Virus record (IMG/VR): IMGVR_UViG_3300007522_000023
Location: 1 to 59,332 of that record
Length of the DNA: 59,332 nucleotides
Source: a virus
Strand: one strand, 5' to 3'
The translations under genes and the position numbers were made by a program. Below the pieces are notes generated by a model. The model made no database searches. It was not told the DNA's origin and saw only the letters and a list, made by a program, of their open reading frames with translations. Positions 42,682 to 51,870 of the stretch are shown piece after piece. How positions within the stretch are numbered: position 1 is the stretch's first letter; each line of letters opens with the position of its first letter.

Positions 42682-43977
42682 TTATCTTTTTTCTACTCTA
42701 TTAATCAAATCCATGATTCTTTTCGTAGATGGGTCAACATAAGCGTTACTTTCATTTAAATTTCTTGACACACTTGTTGTTGATTCCTTAATAATTTTGC
42801 TCTCAACTGATTCAGAAATTGATTTTCTTGATTCCAATTCACCTTCAATAGTTTTAGCTAATTTTTTTGATTCTTTAATACTTGTTGCATTATCAAATCT
42901 TTTTAATATACTTTCTTTTTCAGTTTTTGTAGTAGAATGCTCTGTGAACAAACTAGTAACACTTGCAAGATTAGTATTCCAAACCACAGTTTCAATTAAC
43001 TTAGTTCTAAATTCTTTTAATGCGCCTCTAAATTGTTCGTTTTCACTTTTTAATTTAGTAGCTTCTTTCAATAAAGTGTTATACTTCTTAGCTGTTTCAT
43101 AAACTAATTTTTTTGATTTTAATAAAGCTTCTTCTTGAAGTTTAGCGTTAGTATGTGCTGTTGCAACATACTTTACCTTACCACCAACATATCTAGTTTC
43201 ATCTAATACTTCTTCTTCTTCAGATTCTTCTTCTTCAGATTCTTCTTCTTCAGATTCTTCTTCTTCAGATTCTTCTTCTTCAGATTCTTCTTCTCCACCG
43301 ACAGTTGGTAACCCACCTTCAGCATCCATCTCAATATCGTATTCTACATCATATTCAGATTCATCTTCCATATCAGAATCCATGTCTAATTCTTCCATAT
43401 CAGAACCCATATTAGAATCCATGTCTAAGTCTTCCATATCAGAACCCATATTAGAACCCATGTCTAAGTCTTCCATATCAGAACCCATATCCATTTCTTC
43501 TTTACCTTTTAATGAATCTAACTTTACGATATATTCCCCTGGCTCTTGAACGTTTAAACGAAGTTCATCACCAACAATTTCGATTTCATCCTCACCACTC
43601 ATTTTTTTATAAATTGCGATTACGTCATCATCAGATGCTCCTGTCATATCCATGTCCTCTATATCTAACGCATCAACGTCCATTCCCATTTTTGGTTCCA
43701 TTCCCATTTCTGGTTCAGCACCCATTTCTTCAGAGTCACCCATGTCATCTAGTCCACCTTCTAATTCTTCAGAGTCATCACCTAATGTGATTTCGTCGAA
43801 TTCTTCCTCCTCATAAAGGTCATTCTTTTCCATTGTTAAAAGAGATTCTTTTACAACACTATCAATTTCTTCTTTAGCGACGCTACGAAGTATTTCTTTT
43901 GTGTTAGCATTAAGAGCATTTTGAATATTTTTAATATCCAACATTGCTTCTTCGATTATTGATTTCTTTTCTGCCAT
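42682..43977 (-). CDS. Prohead core scaffold protein (T4 gp22-like)
   Basis: 431 residues, very acidic. Helical N-terminus MAEKKSIIEEAMLDIKNIQN, then Met/Asp/Glu-rich repeats (MGSDMEDLDM type units, about 160-210) and a run of SEEEE units encoded by 15-bp DNA repeats near 43208-43294. A coiled-coil C-terminal half follows (AKKYNTLLKEATKLKSENEQ; SKKLAKTIEGELESRKSISE). It lies between protease and capsid genes exactly as gp22 does in T4. I/L-x-E sites are frequent, so the protease would break it to peptides during maturation. Function is assigned from position and composition, not from clear homology. Confidence 0.8.
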   Translation of the reverse strand: MAEKKSIIEEAMLDIKNIQNALNANTKEILRSVAKEEIDSVVKESLLTMEKNDLYEEEEFDEITLGDDSEELEGGLDDMGDSEEMGAEPEMGMEPKMGMDVDALDIEDMDMTGASDDDVIAIYKKMSGEDEIEIVGDELRLNVQEPGEYIVKLDSLKGKEEMDMGSDMEDLDMGSNMGSDMEDLDMDSNMGSDMEELDMDSDMEDESEYDVEYDIEMDAEGGLPTVGGEEESEEEESEEEESEEEESEEEESEEEEVLDETRYVGGKVKYVATAHTNAKLQEEALLKSKKLVYETAKKYNTLLKEATKLKSENEQFRGALKEFRTKLIETVVWNTNLASVTSLFTEHSTTKTEKESILKRFDNATSIKESKKLAKTIEGELESRKSISESVESKIIKESTTSVSRNLNESNAYVDPSTKRIMDLINRVEKR

Positions 43978-44038
43978 CTTATTTTAAAATTGTTAATTTA
44001 TTTTATTAGATAAAATATTAAGGTCTAACCCCATTTGG

Positions 44039-44050
44039 TAATAAATATAT
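44039..44050 (-). promoter_or_regulatory. Late-promoter-like element (ATATATTTATTA)
   Basis: On the coding strand ATATATTTATTACC lies about 60 bases upstream of the scaffold ATG, a longer leader than usual for this element. It follows the protease stop by about 50 bases. Confidence 0.45.
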
Positions 44051-44100
44051 ATTATTTCACTAAAATTCATTTTTTATGTAAAAAAATGTAAAATAAAAAC

Positions 44101-45966
44101 TTAATCAGATAAAAATTTATCTAAATCGTCTAAAAGATTTTCATTAAGTAATGGTTTTTTAATATTTAAGCTCTCTACGTAAGGTTTTAATTCTTCATGA
44201 TTTCTACCAATCCAAGCATCTGGGGTAGATGGTGCAGTAACTACATCCCAACAAATTATCTCGTAATCATCTTGAACTATTTGTTGACCATCTTTACTCT
44301 CTTTAAGTGAACCAACACCTCTTGATGATACTCCAATTTTAATTCTATTTCTTAATAGGTTGGCAACATCATCACCTTTACAAGATATGATACCTAAGTT
44401 TACAAAACCTGGACTCATGATAACTTCCATCTTACCCATAAGTGTATGACCTTCCCACCACGTTTCAACAATATTATGTGAAATCCTATCACCAGCAATA
44501 ATAGATGAGTTTCCATTCCAACAAGTTTTACCATTATCTCTAACATAGAACACATGATTAGGTACATCTACACAATAAACATTATCGTTATATTCAACTA
44601 ATTCAGTTTTTAATGTTCTTTTATCTAAATAAATACCTTTTGTTGTTGAAATATGTAATCTATTCATTGGTTTTGAATGACCTTTTTTAATTACTCTATT
44701 GTCAAACATTCTATCATAATTTCGTTCCTCAATTCTTAAATTAGATGAGTACCCAATTTTTAATATAATTTCTTGTAAATCATTTATTAATTTTTTAGAA
44801 GTACTAAAAACTTCTCGATATTTACCACCTCTAACTCGACCATCCCCCAAAACGAACCAATCTATAAAATCAGATAATAAATTATCACTTAATCCTTTTA
44901 ATTCAGTTGGTATAAATTTATCTTGTGATTTACCAAATTGTTTTAAATAATTATGTAATCTAGCATCATTTATTTTAAAATCTACTTTGCCATCTGAATA
45001 TATTATTTCTTTAAAACTTAATGGTAATGATTCTAATAATTCTCTTATCAGTATTTTACCATTTTCTTTTTTCTGTGTTATTTTACAAACATAACCACTA
45101 TCAGATGATTCAAAACCATATTCTTTTTCACCATTTTCAGTTACTCTAGATATTCTTTTTTTTGTTTTACTAACCACAACACAACCATCGGCTAAATAAA
45201 TTCCCATAAATTTGACCCACAAATCCATTGGTATCTCAATATCACTCATCAATTCTAATTTTTTACTGTATGAGGTATTAAAAGCTATTTCGTTTTCATC
45301 TAACCCTTTAATTGTAAAAAATTTTTTATCGTCACCAATCCACTTACCAACTTTAGGTATATACATTTTATCAATACCTTTAATCTTGTGTTCGTGTATG
45401 TCTGTAGCGGTAATAAAACTTCCATTACCGTTTCTATCTATAACCCAAAATTTATGGTTAGGTGTGACCATTAAGTCAATTGACCTACCTTTTATTGAAA
45501 TCATACTACCGTTGTAATGTTTAACTATTTTTTTTGTTATAGTCTTTAGTTCTATTTGGTTTGAAATTGGGTTTAAAGTGTATACTTCTTCATTTGAAGA
45601 AACATCTTTAATATATTTCCAACCATCTTTTGTTAAAATTTCAGCACTTTGTCGGTGACATTCTGGATGGTCTAGTTCACCCACAGCTCTACGTTCCCTA
45701 ATGACCTCTTGGTAAAGTCTATCTTGGCTTCTAAGAATAGACTCTGGATATATACGACCATTTCGGTTAAGTATTCCAAACTTCTGCAATACTACATACA
45801 CCAACAATGGTTCCGCTATAACCAACTTACCACTTTCAAGTTTTTTCATCTCATTGATGAAAGGTAAATTTCTTGGTTCATCTGGAGATATGTAACCAGC
45901 ATCATGCTCTATTAAGTAGCCATAACCACTTTCCCCACGTTTTAACGTTTTTATATCTTTATCCAT
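44101..45966 (-). CDS. Prohead core protease (T4 gp21-like) interrupted by an intein
   Basis: 621 residues before splicing and 237 after, close to T4 gp21. N-extein (1-102): GILNRNGRIYPESILRSQDR and RRAVGELDHPE, containing the catalytic His100. C-extein (487-621): SSIIAGDRISHNIVETWWEG, GKMEVIMSPGF and RIKIGVSSRGVGSLKE with the catalytic Ser. The intein (103-486) sits between Glu102 and Ser487, two residues after the His, so the protease cannot fold correctly until splicing. The mature enzyme would cut capsid and scaffold proteins after I/L-x-E. The gene has its own late-type promoter, separated by a terminator from the genes upstream. Confidence 0.92.
   Translation of the reverse strand: MDKDIKTLKRGESGYGYLIEHDAGYISPDEPRNLPFINEMKKLESGKLVIAEPLLVYVVLQKFGILNRNGRIYPESILRSQDRLYQEVIRERRAVGELDHPECHRQSAEILTKDGWKYIKDVSSNEEVYTLNPISNQIELKTITKKIVKHYNGSMISIKGRSIDLMVTPNHKFWVIDRNGNGSFITATDIHEHKIKGIDKMYIPKVGKWIGDDKKFFTIKGLDENEIAFNTSYSKKLELMSDIEIPMDLWVKFMGIYLADGCVVVSKTKKRISRVTENGEKEYGFESSDSGYVCKITQKKENGKILIRELLESLPLSFKEIIYSDGKVDFKINDARLHNYLKQFGKSQDKFIPTELKGLSDNLLSDFIDWFVLGDGRVRGGKYREVFSTSKKLINDLQEIILKIGYSSNLRIEERNYDRMFDNRVIKKGHSKPMNRLHISTTKGIYLDKRTLKTELVEYNDNVYCVDVPNHVFYVRDNGKTCWNGNSSIIAGDRISHNIVETWWEGHTLMGKMEVIMSPGFVNLGIISCKGDDVANLLRNRIKIGVSSRGVGSLKESKDGQQIVQDDYEIICWDVVTAPSTPDAWIGRNHEELKPYVESLNIKKPLLNENLLDDLDKFLSD
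44509..45660 (-). mobile_element. Intein with LAGLIDADG homing endonuclease in the prohead protease
   Basis: 384 residues, Cys103 to Asn486. The N-terminal splicing block is CHRQSAEILTKDGWKYIKDV. A T-x-x-H block lies at MVTPNHKFWV. The two LAGLIDADG helices are FMGIYLADG (253-261) and FIDWFVLGDG (367-376). The end is VYCVDVPNHVFYVRDNGKTC then WNGN before Ser. The penultimate residue is Gly instead of the usual His. Removing it restores ELDHPESS, the uninterrupted protease sequence. Confidence 0.92.
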
Positions 45967-45974
45967 ACTATATT

Positions 45975-45994
45975 ATTATAGTTATAAATATATG
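45975..45994 (-). promoter_or_regulatory. Composite late-promoter-like region before the protease
   Basis: The coding strand reads GCATATATTTATAACTATAAT, combining the ATATTTATAA element with the AACTATAAT box seen before the 46870, portal and (as AACTATAAC) capsid genes. It ends nine bases before the ATG. Confidence 0.5.
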
Positions 45995-46005
45995 CGTAAA
46001 ATAAA

Positions 46006-46025
46006 AAAGGCCCAAACGGGCCTTT
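46006..46025 (-). terminator. Intrinsic terminator between head-gene operons
   Basis: Stem AAAGGCCC / GGGCCTTT with loop AAAC, flanked by A and T runs so that it can act on both strands. It ends the transcript of the small head genes above it. Confidence 0.88.
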
Positions 46026-46046
46026 ATTAATTTTTATTATTTATTT

Positions 46047-46490
46047 TTATTTTTTTTTCTTATGGAAATTAAATGTTTTATTACTATCAAATACTGTCTT
46101 TATTAAAGTATCTGATATTAAAACCAACCCATCAATCATCACTTCGGATGTCAACGGAATTTCATTGCTTAGGAATAAAGTTATTTCACAATTCATAAAA
46201 CTTCTTTTACCTAATTTTATTCCAGATTCACGTATATCTAAATCAACTATCGTTTTATCGTTCTTGAACATAGTCTCATAATGTGAATTTATATGTCCGA
46301 ATAATGATTGTCTTATTTTTTTATTTAAATCTCTAATTGAACGACTGTAATTAAATTCACTATCCTCAGTTGGCTCTACCCATGCTGACAGATTAATATA
46401 TATTGCTTTAGGTTTCTTATTATTTACACTACCAAATATAACATTATAATTTTTGTGTCTATTAGTTTTAATTTCTTTACCAGTTTTCAT
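46047..46490 (-). CDS. Hypothetical protein in the head gene cluster
   Basis: 147 residues from the ATG at 46490. A longer frame from 46532 would add a hydrophobic leader (MTIPIIFIILVIKN) that overlaps the upstream stop region; the inner start MKTGKEIKTNRHKN follows an A-rich leader and is preferred. The body is alpha/beta: AIYINLSAWVEPTEDSEFNY, SIRDLNKKIRQSLF, KTIVDLDIRESGIKLGKRSF and NCEITLFLSNEI. The C-terminus is basic (FNFHKKKK). No domain is recognised. If the longer start is used, the first 14 residues would form a membrane or signal segment. Confidence 0.6.
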   Translation of the reverse strand: MKTGKEIKTNRHKNYNVIFGSVNNKKPKAIYINLSAWVEPTEDSEFNYSRSIRDLNKKIRQSLFGHINSHYETMFKNDKTIVDLDIRESGIKLGKRSFMNCEITLFLSNEIPLTSEVMIDGLVLISDTLIKTVFDSNKTFNFHKKKK

Positions 46491-46537
46491 ATTTTTTATT
46501 ACAAGTATAATAAAAATAATTGGTATAGTCAACCCCC

Positions 46538-46870
46538 TTAAAATTTACCCCATAAAGCTGCTACCAAAGCTATAACAATTTGTGTGAATGAAATAATCGC
46601 TATGGCAGCAACCCATCTATTTTTTTGTTTATATAGTTCATCTTTAGCTTCCTTCATTTGTGTTGGACTCCAAATCTCACTTACTTTATCAATCCAAACA
46701 TCATGTACTTGAACTTTAGCTTCAATATTTTTAACTTCAGTCAATTTTTGATTTAGCTCATTAAAACGAGCATCCATATCTTTACGCATATCCACATAGT
46801 TATCGTTTAAACGTTCTAATTCTTTTAAAACCAATTTACTGTAATCGTCCCACGTTTCTTTATCTGCCAT
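46538..46870 (-). CDS. Coiled-coil protein with a C-terminal membrane anchor
   Basis: 110 residues. A long helical region (LVLKELERLNDNYVDMRKDM then DARFNELNQKLTEVKNIEAK) is followed by one transmembrane segment, WVAAIAIISFTQIVIALVAA, and a short tail ending LWGKF. This topology is typical of haemolysin XhlA-like or holin-accessory proteins and of small prohead-assembly membrane factors; T4 proheads assemble on the membrane, so either is possible. An AACTATAAT box lies just upstream of the ATG. Confidence 0.65.
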   Translation of the reverse strand: MADKETWDDYSKLVLKELERLNDNYVDMRKDMDARFNELNQKLTEVKNIEAKVQVHDVWIDKVSEIWSPTQMKEAKDELYKQKNRWVAAIAIISFTQIVIALVAALWGKF

Positions 46871-46876
46871 TTTATA

Positions 46877-47104
46877 TTATAGTTTTACATTTCCTAATAA
46901 GTTCATTACTCTAAAACACATATTTTCGTAACATTTAATTTTACCTTTTTCACCAGTAACATTATCAATTTCATCTTTACCGCTATCAACAATACATTTT
47001 AACTCTATTAAAATATCTTTGTATGAACTATCTTGTTGTTGTGTTTCACACAACTTTTCTCTTAGTTCTTTTAATTTTTTTAAATTTTCACTAAGCTCTC
47101 CCAT
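46877..47104 (-). CDS. Small helical protein in the head cluster
   Basis: 75 residues from the ATG at 47104 (MGELSENLKKLKELREKL). A frame opening at 47134 overlaps the preceding gene by 26 bases, while the inner start leaves a normal four-base gap. Mostly helical with four Cys (KLCETQQ, LKCIVDSG, IKCYENMCF). It occupies roughly the place of the T4 prohead core genes 67/68 but shows no clear similarity. Confidence 0.55.
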   Translation of the reverse strand: MGELSENLKKLKELREKLCETQQQDSSYKDILIELKCIVDSGKDEIDNVTGEKGKIKCYENMCFRVMNLLGNVKL

Positions 47105-47108
47105 AATC

Positions 47109-47909
47109 TTAAGATAATGAACTTTTAAGTTCAACTAATTTTGATATATTTTTAATGAAATCTTCATTTATATCTTTTTTATCGTTTAATAATTTACACT
47201 TAACAGTTAATAATTTTACCTTCGCATCAGTATCAGATTCTTTAATTTTAACATCTATCAAGTCAATACATTCCCTTAGAGTATTAGCGTAAACCTCTAA
47301 TCTTTTAGTATCATCTTCATCCATTAAAACCTTGACTAATGCTTTTTCAGATTCAGTTAAATTAGAATATTTTTCGTTATATTTTTCAACCATTATACTA
47401 CTTAACATACTATTAGGTAAATCTATTGATTCTGATATTACTTTAACAGTATTACCTTTTAAATACTCAGATATATTATGTCTTGCTTCAACTATTATTG
47501 AGATTGTATCAGACTTCTTATTAGTCATAATAAGAAAGTGTATATTTTCATATAAACTTTTTTTAACTTCATCAATATTTTCTTTTTTAAATGTAATTTG
47601 ACGCATTAATGCTAAATTAGCTGCATCAATATCTTTCTTTGAAAACTTACTCATCAAATCAATTGATTCTTGAATATATTGAATGGCCTTAAAACTATCA
47701 GTCTCAACCATATTCTCTATACTATTATAGATTAGAAATTGCGTTCTAAGAATTTCATTTTCACTAATCATCTTAAAATATGACTTAAATAGTTTCTTAT
47801 TGTCTTCATCCTTATTACCAATGTTTTCAGCAAGTATATTATTATAAACATCTTTTATTGCACCGAAATTGGCAACTGGAATTTTAGTTATTTTAATTTC
47901 TTTAGACAT
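47109..47909 (-). CDS. Hypothetical helical protein between portal and protease
   Basis: 266 residues, not recognised. Nearly all helical, without Cys-rich or membrane segments apart from amphipathic helices: ANFGAIKDVYNNILAENIGN, TQFLIYNSIENMVETDSFKA, LALMRQITFKKENIDEVKKS and VKVLMDEDDTKRLEVYANTL. It lies directly downstream of the portal gene and upstream of the protease, where T4 carries prohead core genes, so a role as internal scaffold or assembly factor is plausible (inference). It has a full consensus promoter element. Confidence 0.65.
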   Translation of the reverse strand: MSKEIKITKIPVANFGAIKDVYNNILAENIGNKDEDNKKLFKSYFKMISENEILRTQFLIYNSIENMVETDSFKAIQYIQESIDLMSKFSKKDIDAANLALMRQITFKKENIDEVKKSLYENIHFLIMTNKKSDTISIIVEARHNISEYLKGNTVKVISESIDLPNSMLSSIMVEKYNEKYSNLTESEKALVKVLMDEDDTKRLEVYANTLRECIDLIDVKIKESDTDAKVKLLTVKCKLLNDKKDINEDFIKNISKLVELKSSLS

Positions 47910-47917
47910 ATTCTACC

Positions 47918-47933
47918 TTTTATTATAAATATC
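47918..47933 (-). promoter_or_regulatory. Late-promoter-like element (GATATTTATAATAAAA)
   Basis: A full match to the consensus on the coding strand, ending eight bases before the ATG at 47909. It lies in the short gap after the portal gene. Confidence 0.65.
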
Positions 47934-47955
47934 TTTATTTTTTTAAAAATACCAT

Positions 47956-50900
47956 TTACTCTAACATTTTATCAATATCATCAATCATATTATCAATATC
48001 ATTATTAATTTTAATGTTTTTATCATAAACTTTAGTTTTCTCACCTTTATCTTTGTTGCTTGGCTTTACAGCCTCAATTAAGATATCAATAAATTTACTT
48101 TCGTATTTTTTGGTTCGTTTATTTAATTTAGCAGTTAAATTATTTTTCCTTTCAGTTAATTGTTTATCAATTCTTTTAATATTTTCAGATAATGTTGAAC
48201 CGAAATCTAAGTCTTCACCACCAGATTCTGCGCCAGTACCACCAGCTTCTCCACCTAATCCACCATCAGCACCCTCATCAGCACCCTCATCAGCAACCTC
48301 ATCAGCACCCCCATCTTCAGCATCACCGAAATCTAAGTCTTCACCACCAGTACCACCGCCACCAAATCCGCCACCAAATCCACCACCTAATCCGCCACCA
48401 CCAGTTTCTCCACCACCACCAGCTTCTACACCACCAGCTTCCCCACCAGCACCACCTTCTAAAGCAGCTTGGTAATCACCGTAAATTCTATCAACCGTAT
48501 CAAACATACCAGTATGTTTAATTACATTAGCCGTATTAGCTAATTCAGCAGCAGCAGCTTTCTCCATTCTTTGTTCAAGTAAATCTTGTTTAATTTCATC
48601 ATCAGACCAACCTAATATCTCTCTATGAGCACGAGTCCATGACATAGTACTAAATCCAGTTCCAATATCGGATGTTGCATCTTTAAGTAATGAAACTTTA
48701 AGTTGTAAGTTTTCAATTTTAAGCATTTCAGCTTGTGTTGATGGATTATTTAATGTAAGTGTGAAATTATCTAAATCATCCTCAAACCCTAAAATATATA
48801 AATGTATAATAGCAATCTTGTTAAGTTCTTGTAGCATAGATTGCTGTATTCTATTTATTGTTCTAGAAAAACGAACGTCTTGTATCGCTAAATTTTTACC
48901 ATCACCAGATGTCTCATCAAAACCTAAGAAAGGTTTAGGTACACGCAAAGCTGTAAATAAATTACTTCTTAAATATTCAATATCAGCAATTTGGTCTAAA
49001 TTACTGTTTTTCAAGTAGTTACCAGCTTCTGTTGCAAATGTATGATAATTATGGTATAATTCATCACCATCTACGGTAATTGTACCAGTATCTTCTTTAA
49101 CCTTTAACCATTCAATATTAACTATTTTATGATTATAGTTGGCTTCTTCAACAGATTTATTAGACTTTTCAATATAATATCTCCAAGCTATTACGTTCTT
49201 ATAACCTAACTCTTCAGCTGTTACTTTACACCAGTCTCTGTAATTCTTAAACCCACGTTCTTTAATCATCTTATCTAGATGATTACGTGTAAATTCATTT
49301 AGGTTTGTTAGTGAGCTTCTAATGTCTTTATTTGAATCCGTAAACTCAGTCATGAAATCTTCATTTGAATTTAGTTCAACCAATGTCAAATCAGCTTTAC
49401 CACAAAGTTTAAACATTTCAAAGAACATATTATAAAGTTTGTCACTAAATGTGATTGTTTGTTTCTTACTAAATACTTTACGTCTGTATTCGTCAGATTC
49501 CCAGTTTTCTTTGGCTATCTTAGAAAAACTTTCTTTAAATTCATCAGTTGATTTAGCTTTACTAATGGCTTCACCTCTTAACTTAATAATCCCATATTTA
49601 TTAAGATTATTATTAAATGTTTCATTAGATTTAATTCTAGAATTAATTGAATTTAATTTAGATTGTTCACCTCTAATTGATTTCTCATCTTCTGTTTGAT
49701 TAGAGATGAACTTATTAATACCTTTAGTTATTTTACGTATGTTTTCTTTAGCCTTATCTGGAGTAGACCATAACTCATGCCTATGGTATTGATAATGGTC
49801 TCTTGAATTCATTAACGTTAAATTTTTAGGTACATTATTAAATCTATCGTTATCAACATGGTGAATAGTTTTCATCTTAGTTTTATAATAATCACCTTCA
49901 AATGTAAAATAATTTTCTTTATTTTTATCTTTCATAAAACTATTAACCATTCTATGTGTGAACACCCATTCTTGTTTTAACGAATCCCATACTCTTTCAT
50001 ATTTTTTAGAATATTTCTTTTTTAGTATATATTCCTCATCTCTATAGAAAGGCATTAACGAATCACCAATAACTAAATCTTGAGCTTCAACGAACCCTTT
50101 GGTTCTATGCACCCATTTATGGTCTGGTGTAGTTGTAATCGACTCACCATTATCCAATGTTATTTTCATAACCTCAGTATTTTTTCTAGTTTCACCAGCC
50201 CAAGTAATAACACCTGGTGCAAGTGCACCAGAAATTGGGTCACATGAATAAACCCAAAGGTTTCTATTACCATTATTCCATTCAGTTATTATTTCATTTA
50301 ACTCTAATGTTCTACCATCTAATAATGGTATACGAGTATCTAATGCGATACAAGCACCAGGTAATGTATCGATAGGGTTAGGAGCATCTTCAGTTCTAAC
50401 TGGAATGAAAAAATCTTGGTCGTTCGATAATTGGTTATAACGCAAATCAATTTGACCAGTTTGTGGGTCAGTAATTGGCATACGTTTAAATCTATCAGCA
50501 ATAGTATTAACATACTGTTCAACATCTGCATCATCAATATTTCCAACATAAATTTTATATACACGTCTCTCTGGTGCCCTAGTAACACGATACACAAGCA
50601 TTGAATCCTCAGATAAAATAAGTTGTTTCCAAATACGTCTAGCTTTCTCTAATACAGAATTATGGACAACGATACCATTTGCATAAAAATTATGATTATC
50701 ATTTTCAACATATATATCGTATGTTTCGTGTTCACCACTTTCCTCAATTGATTTAATCGGTTCTAAAATAAAATCGTTAGTTAACCTATTACCAATTAAA
50801 TCATATTTATTTTTTTGCCTTATTATTGGAACATTAACATTATTTAGATTAATTTTATCAACAACCAATAAATCACCTACTTTAAAATCTAGCGTATTTT

Positions 50901-51870
50901 TATAATCGAATTTATTTAATTCGGTATTATAATACATTATCTTATGTTCTTTAGATGCGTCTATAAAATTATGTTTGGTACTAAGTTTATAAGTTTTTTT
51001 ATTACCAGAATTAATAGTATCCAATACTTTCGACAATACTTTAACTTGATTTATCTCATCAAATGAATAAACCATATCACCAATAACAATATCTTTTATC
51101 TCCTTATACCCCTCACTTGTCTCAACTCTAGAATTATATTTTAAACACGTACCATAAGGTAAACGTCTATCATCACCTAATAAACGGAAATGAGCAATTT
51201 GCCAAGAATTAAATTCAACATCACGACCTCTCCAAAAGAATTTAACTTTACCACTATCAGAACCTTCATCTATAGTAGTTTCTCGACCAGAAATCATATC
51301 AAATAATCCAAATTCTCTACGTTCCATCTCATAATTAGGCATCTGTTTACCACCTAATACACCTTGTGATTCATCTATATTTAAATATAAAAAATTATCA
51401 CCATATTTACAAGTATTTCTTGTCCACATAGGTAAAGACGTGTGTAAATCTAATCTATTGAAGAATAAATCCTCCAATATAGTTTTAACACGTTTACTAT
51501 CAGAATAAATATTAATCATTCTACCACTATCATTAACTGTGGTTGATTCTTCCATCATAACATCTAAAGCAGCCGCTATAATAGGATAAAATTCCATAGC
51601 CTCAAAATCAACATAAGAACCAATTCTAGTCGTTTCATAGTTAATAGATTGTTGGAATAAACCACTCTCTACCTTTTTCCATGTTTGACCTAAATATTTT
51701 TTTTGTTGTGCTTGTAATTTAGCAGTATCATACTCTTGTTTACTATTTGTTTTAAGTAATTCATTATCTCCTATGTTATATCTTTGAGACTGTTGTTTTT
51801 GAACTTTAATACCTTCTGGACTTACAACTTGTCCTAATCTTTGAAATAATGTTGAATTTTTATTTGACAT
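47956..51870 (-). CDS. Portal protein (T4 gp20-like) interrupted by two inteins
   Basis: 1304 residues before splicing and 692 after. Exteins: 1-241 (IGSYVDFEAMEFYPIIAAAL, FFWRGRDVEFNSWQIAHFRL, LPYGT), 405-506 (SVLEKARRIWKQLILSEDSM, VTRAPERRVYKIYVGNI, then IPVRTEDAPNPIDTLPGA) and 956-1304 (SNLDQIADIEYLRSNLFTAL, RVPKPFLGFDE). These are the most conserved gp20 blocks. The protein forms the dodecameric ring through which DNA enters the head. The last part holds a Gly/Ala/Glu-rich low-complexity tail (about 1165-1250, with GGGFGGGFGGG and EDLDFG twice) absent from T4 gp20, then a basic end. No TATTTATA element precedes it, only an AACTATAAT box. Confidence 0.93.
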   Translation of the reverse strand: MSNKNSTLFQRLGQVVSPEGIKVQKQQSQRYNIGDNELLKTNSKQEYDTAKLQAQQKKYLGQTWKKVESGLFQQSINYETTRIGSYVDFEAMEFYPIIAAALDVMMEESTTVNDSGRMINIYSDSKRVKTILEDLFFNRLDLHTSLPMWTRNTCKYGDNFLYLNIDESQGVLGGKQMPNYEMERREFGLFDMISGRETTIDEGSDSGKVKFFWRGRDVEFNSWQIAHFRLLGDDRRLPYGTCLKYNSRVETSEGYKEIKDIVIGDMVYSFDEINQVKVLSKVLDTINSGNKKTYKLSTKHNFIDASKEHKIMYYNTELNKFDYKNTLDFKVGDLLVVDKINLNNVNVPIIRQKNKYDLIGNRLTNDFILEPIKSIEESGEHETYDIYVENDNHNFYANGIVVHNSVLEKARRIWKQLILSEDSMLVYRVTRAPERRVYKIYVGNIDDADVEQYVNTIADRFKRMPITDPQTGQIDLRYNQLSNDQDFFIPVRTEDAPNPIDTLPGACIALDTRIPLLDGRTLELNEIITEWNNGNRNLWVYSCDPISGALAPGVITWAGETRKNTEVMKITLDNGESITTTPDHKWVHRTKGFVEAQDLVIGDSLMPFYRDEEYILKKKYSKKYERVWDSLKQEWVFTHRMVNSFMKDKNKENYFTFEGDYYKTKMKTIHHVDNDRFNNVPKNLTLMNSRDHYQYHRHELWSTPDKAKENIRKITKGINKFISNQTEDEKSIRGEQSKLNSINSRIKSNETFNNNLNKYGIIKLRGEAISKAKSTDEFKESFSKIAKENWESDEYRRKVFSKKQTITFSDKLYNMFFEMFKLCGKADLTLVELNSNEDFMTEFTDSNKDIRSSLTNLNEFTRNHLDKMIKERGFKNYRDWCKVTAEELGYKNVIAWRYYIEKSNKSVEEANYNHKIVNIEWLKVKEDTGTITVDGDELYHNYHTFATEAGNYLKNSNLDQIADIEYLRSNLFTALRVPKPFLGFDETSGDGKNLAIQDVRFSRTINRIQQSMLQELNKIAIIHLYILGFEDDLDNFTLTLNNPSTQAEMLKIENLQLKVSLLKDATSDIGTGFSTMSWTRAHREILGWSDDEIKQDLLEQRMEKAAAAELANTANVIKHTGMFDTVDRIYGDYQAALEGGAGGEAGGVEAGGGGETGGGGLGGGFGGGFGGGGTGGEDLDFGDAEDGGADEVADEGADEGADGGLGGEAGGTGAESGGEDLDFGSTLSENIKRIDKQLTERKNNLTAKLNKRTKKYESKFIDILIEAVKPSNKDKGEKTKVYDKNIKINNDIDNMIDDIDKMLE
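49006..50352 (-). mobile_element. Intein with HNH-type endonuclease in the portal protein
   Basis: 449 residues, Cys507 to Asn955. The start is CIALDTRIPLLDGRTLELNE. The T-x-x-H block is ITTTPDHKWVHRT. The endonuclease is HNH-like: KTIHHVDNDRFNNVPKNLTL then MNSRDHYQYHRHE. The end is GDELYHNYHTFATEAGNYLK then N before Ser. Removal restores PGASNLDQIADIEYL. The penultimate Lys replaces the usual His. Its type differs from the LAGLIDADG inteins nearby, so it has a separate origin. Confidence 0.88.
50659..51147 (-). mobile_element. Mini-intein in the portal protein
   Basis: 163 residues, Cys242 to Asn404, with no endonuclease. It begins CLKYNSRVETSEGYKEIKDI, has a KHNFIDASKEHKIMYY block, and ends with the classical ETYDIYVENDNHNFYANGIV then VHN before Ser. 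Removal restores LPYGTSVLEKARRIW. Without an endonuclease it can no longer home by itself, so it is probably a fixed relic kept because imprecise loss would destroy the portal. Confidence 0.93.

Noticed and set aside
43990-44068. 26-codon minus-strand frame upstream of the scaffold gene
   Set aside because: It overlaps the promoter-like element and has no coding character beyond chance.
48053-48521. Two overlapping plus-strand frames rich in Pro/His opposite the portal gene
   Set aside because: They are the complement of the Gly/Ala/Glu-rich low-complexity tail of the portal protein; composition explains the open frames and neither has a start context or neighbours on that strand.
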